DNA of 12,807 nt, taken from positions 1 to 12,807 of the forward strand of contig CAMWQS010000037.1 in assembly GCA_947176485.1 (NCBI GenBank). The letters are read 5' to 3'. The DNA comes from an uncultured Clostridia bacterium. Its GTDB lineage: Bacteria; Bacillota; Clostridia; Christensenellales; Borkfalkiaceae. Within the stretch, counting starts at the first letter, position 1. Each line of letters starts with the position of its first letter. Below the pieces are notes generated by a model that saw nothing but the letters and a program-made list of their open reading frames with translations, did no database searches and was not told the DNA's origin. The translations under genes and the position numbers were made by a program. This document shows positions 12,717 to 12,807 of this stretch, piece after piece.

Positions 12717-12756
12717 AGAAAAATATGCCGCGGGCGTTTCAAGAACGCCCGCGGCA
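12717..12756 (-). terminator. Strong intrinsic terminator upstream of veg
   Basis: TGCCGCGGGCGTT (12726-12738) pairs with AACGCCCGCGGCA (12744-12756), a perfect 13-bp stem with a 5-nt loop. On the minus strand ATATTTTTC follows (12725-12717). It ends the transcript of the partial gene at the right edge. Confidence 0.88.
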
Positions 12757-12772
12757 CCGAAATTTATCTCAA

Positions 12773-12807
12773 TTAAAAATCTGAATCATCCGCGTCAGCT
12801 TCATCGT
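12773..12807 (-). CDS. C-terminal end of an unidentified acidic protein (partial)
   Basis: One minus-strand frame from the window edge encodes DEADADDSDF followed by TAA (12775-12773), 17 bp before the strong terminator stem. The acidic tail and the terminator placement suggest a genuine gene end, but ten residues do not identify it. Its start lies outside the window. Confidence 0.55.
   Translation of the reverse strand, partial: DEADADDSDF

Noticed and set aside
12695..12757. Longer Veg start at 12757
   Set aside because: It lies inside the 13-bp terminator stem; family members begin close to the ATG at 12694.

Overview
The window reads as part of the chromosome of an endospore-forming Firmicute of the class Clostridia, probably an uncultured or gut lineage. 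The reasons are a SpmA/SpmB spore-maturation pair, a SipL-like DUF3794 + LysM protein, Veg, and sigma-A type promoters (TTGACA / TATAAT with 17-bp spacers). Gene order resembles the metS-tatD-...-ksgA-yabG-veg-...-ispE block of Bacillus. Almost everything is on the minus strand, so reading order runs from high to low coordinates; only spmA-spmB is on the plus strand. No transposon, CRISPR array, tRNA or rRNA was seen.

Layout in minus-strand order: the last codons of an unidentified acidic protein (12773-12807) with a strong terminator; veg (12694-12452); sipL-like DUF3794 gene (12385-10919) and its terminator; ispE (10820-9960), whose sigma-A promoter would start transcription on the A of its ATG; an acidic two-helix membrane protein of unknown function (9956-9045); a NifS/IscS-type cysteine desulfurase (9058-7928); an intergenic stretch of about 550 bp with a candidate small RNA and an elaborate leader; the methionine ABC transporter metN-metI-metQ (7374-5034); then spmA-spmB on the plus strand (3924-4996), ending in a shared bidirectional terminator; metG (3858-1873), tatD (1876-1100) and rsmA (969-136). 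At the left edge another minus-strand promoter starts a leader resembling the first half of a yybP-ykoY (Mn2+) riboswitch, cut by the window end.

The most interesting element is the metNIQ leader (about 7677-7449). A sigma-A promoter drives a 19-residue leader peptide, MRNCFCLSVNKVMCMCNVK, with a good ribosome binding site. Its Met-Cys-Met-Cys codons lie at the start of a relay of six RNA segments, each able to pair with the next. The relay holds two near-duplicate intrinsic terminators in series. A ribosome stalled on the Met/Cys codons should release the second segment and disable both terminators; normal translation, or none, should leave both active. This looks like ribosome-mediated transcription attenuation sensing sulfur amino acids, with the decision passed on to a second terminator. 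No SAM riboswitch or T-box is visible where one would be expected in a Firmicute.

Themes: sulfur amino-acid supply and use (cysteine desulfurase, metNIQ, metG), sporulation (spmAB, sipL) and core housekeeping (rsmA, tatD, ispE, veg). The desulfurase-metNIQ-spmAB block appears inserted between two halves of an ancestral Firmicute neighbourhood.
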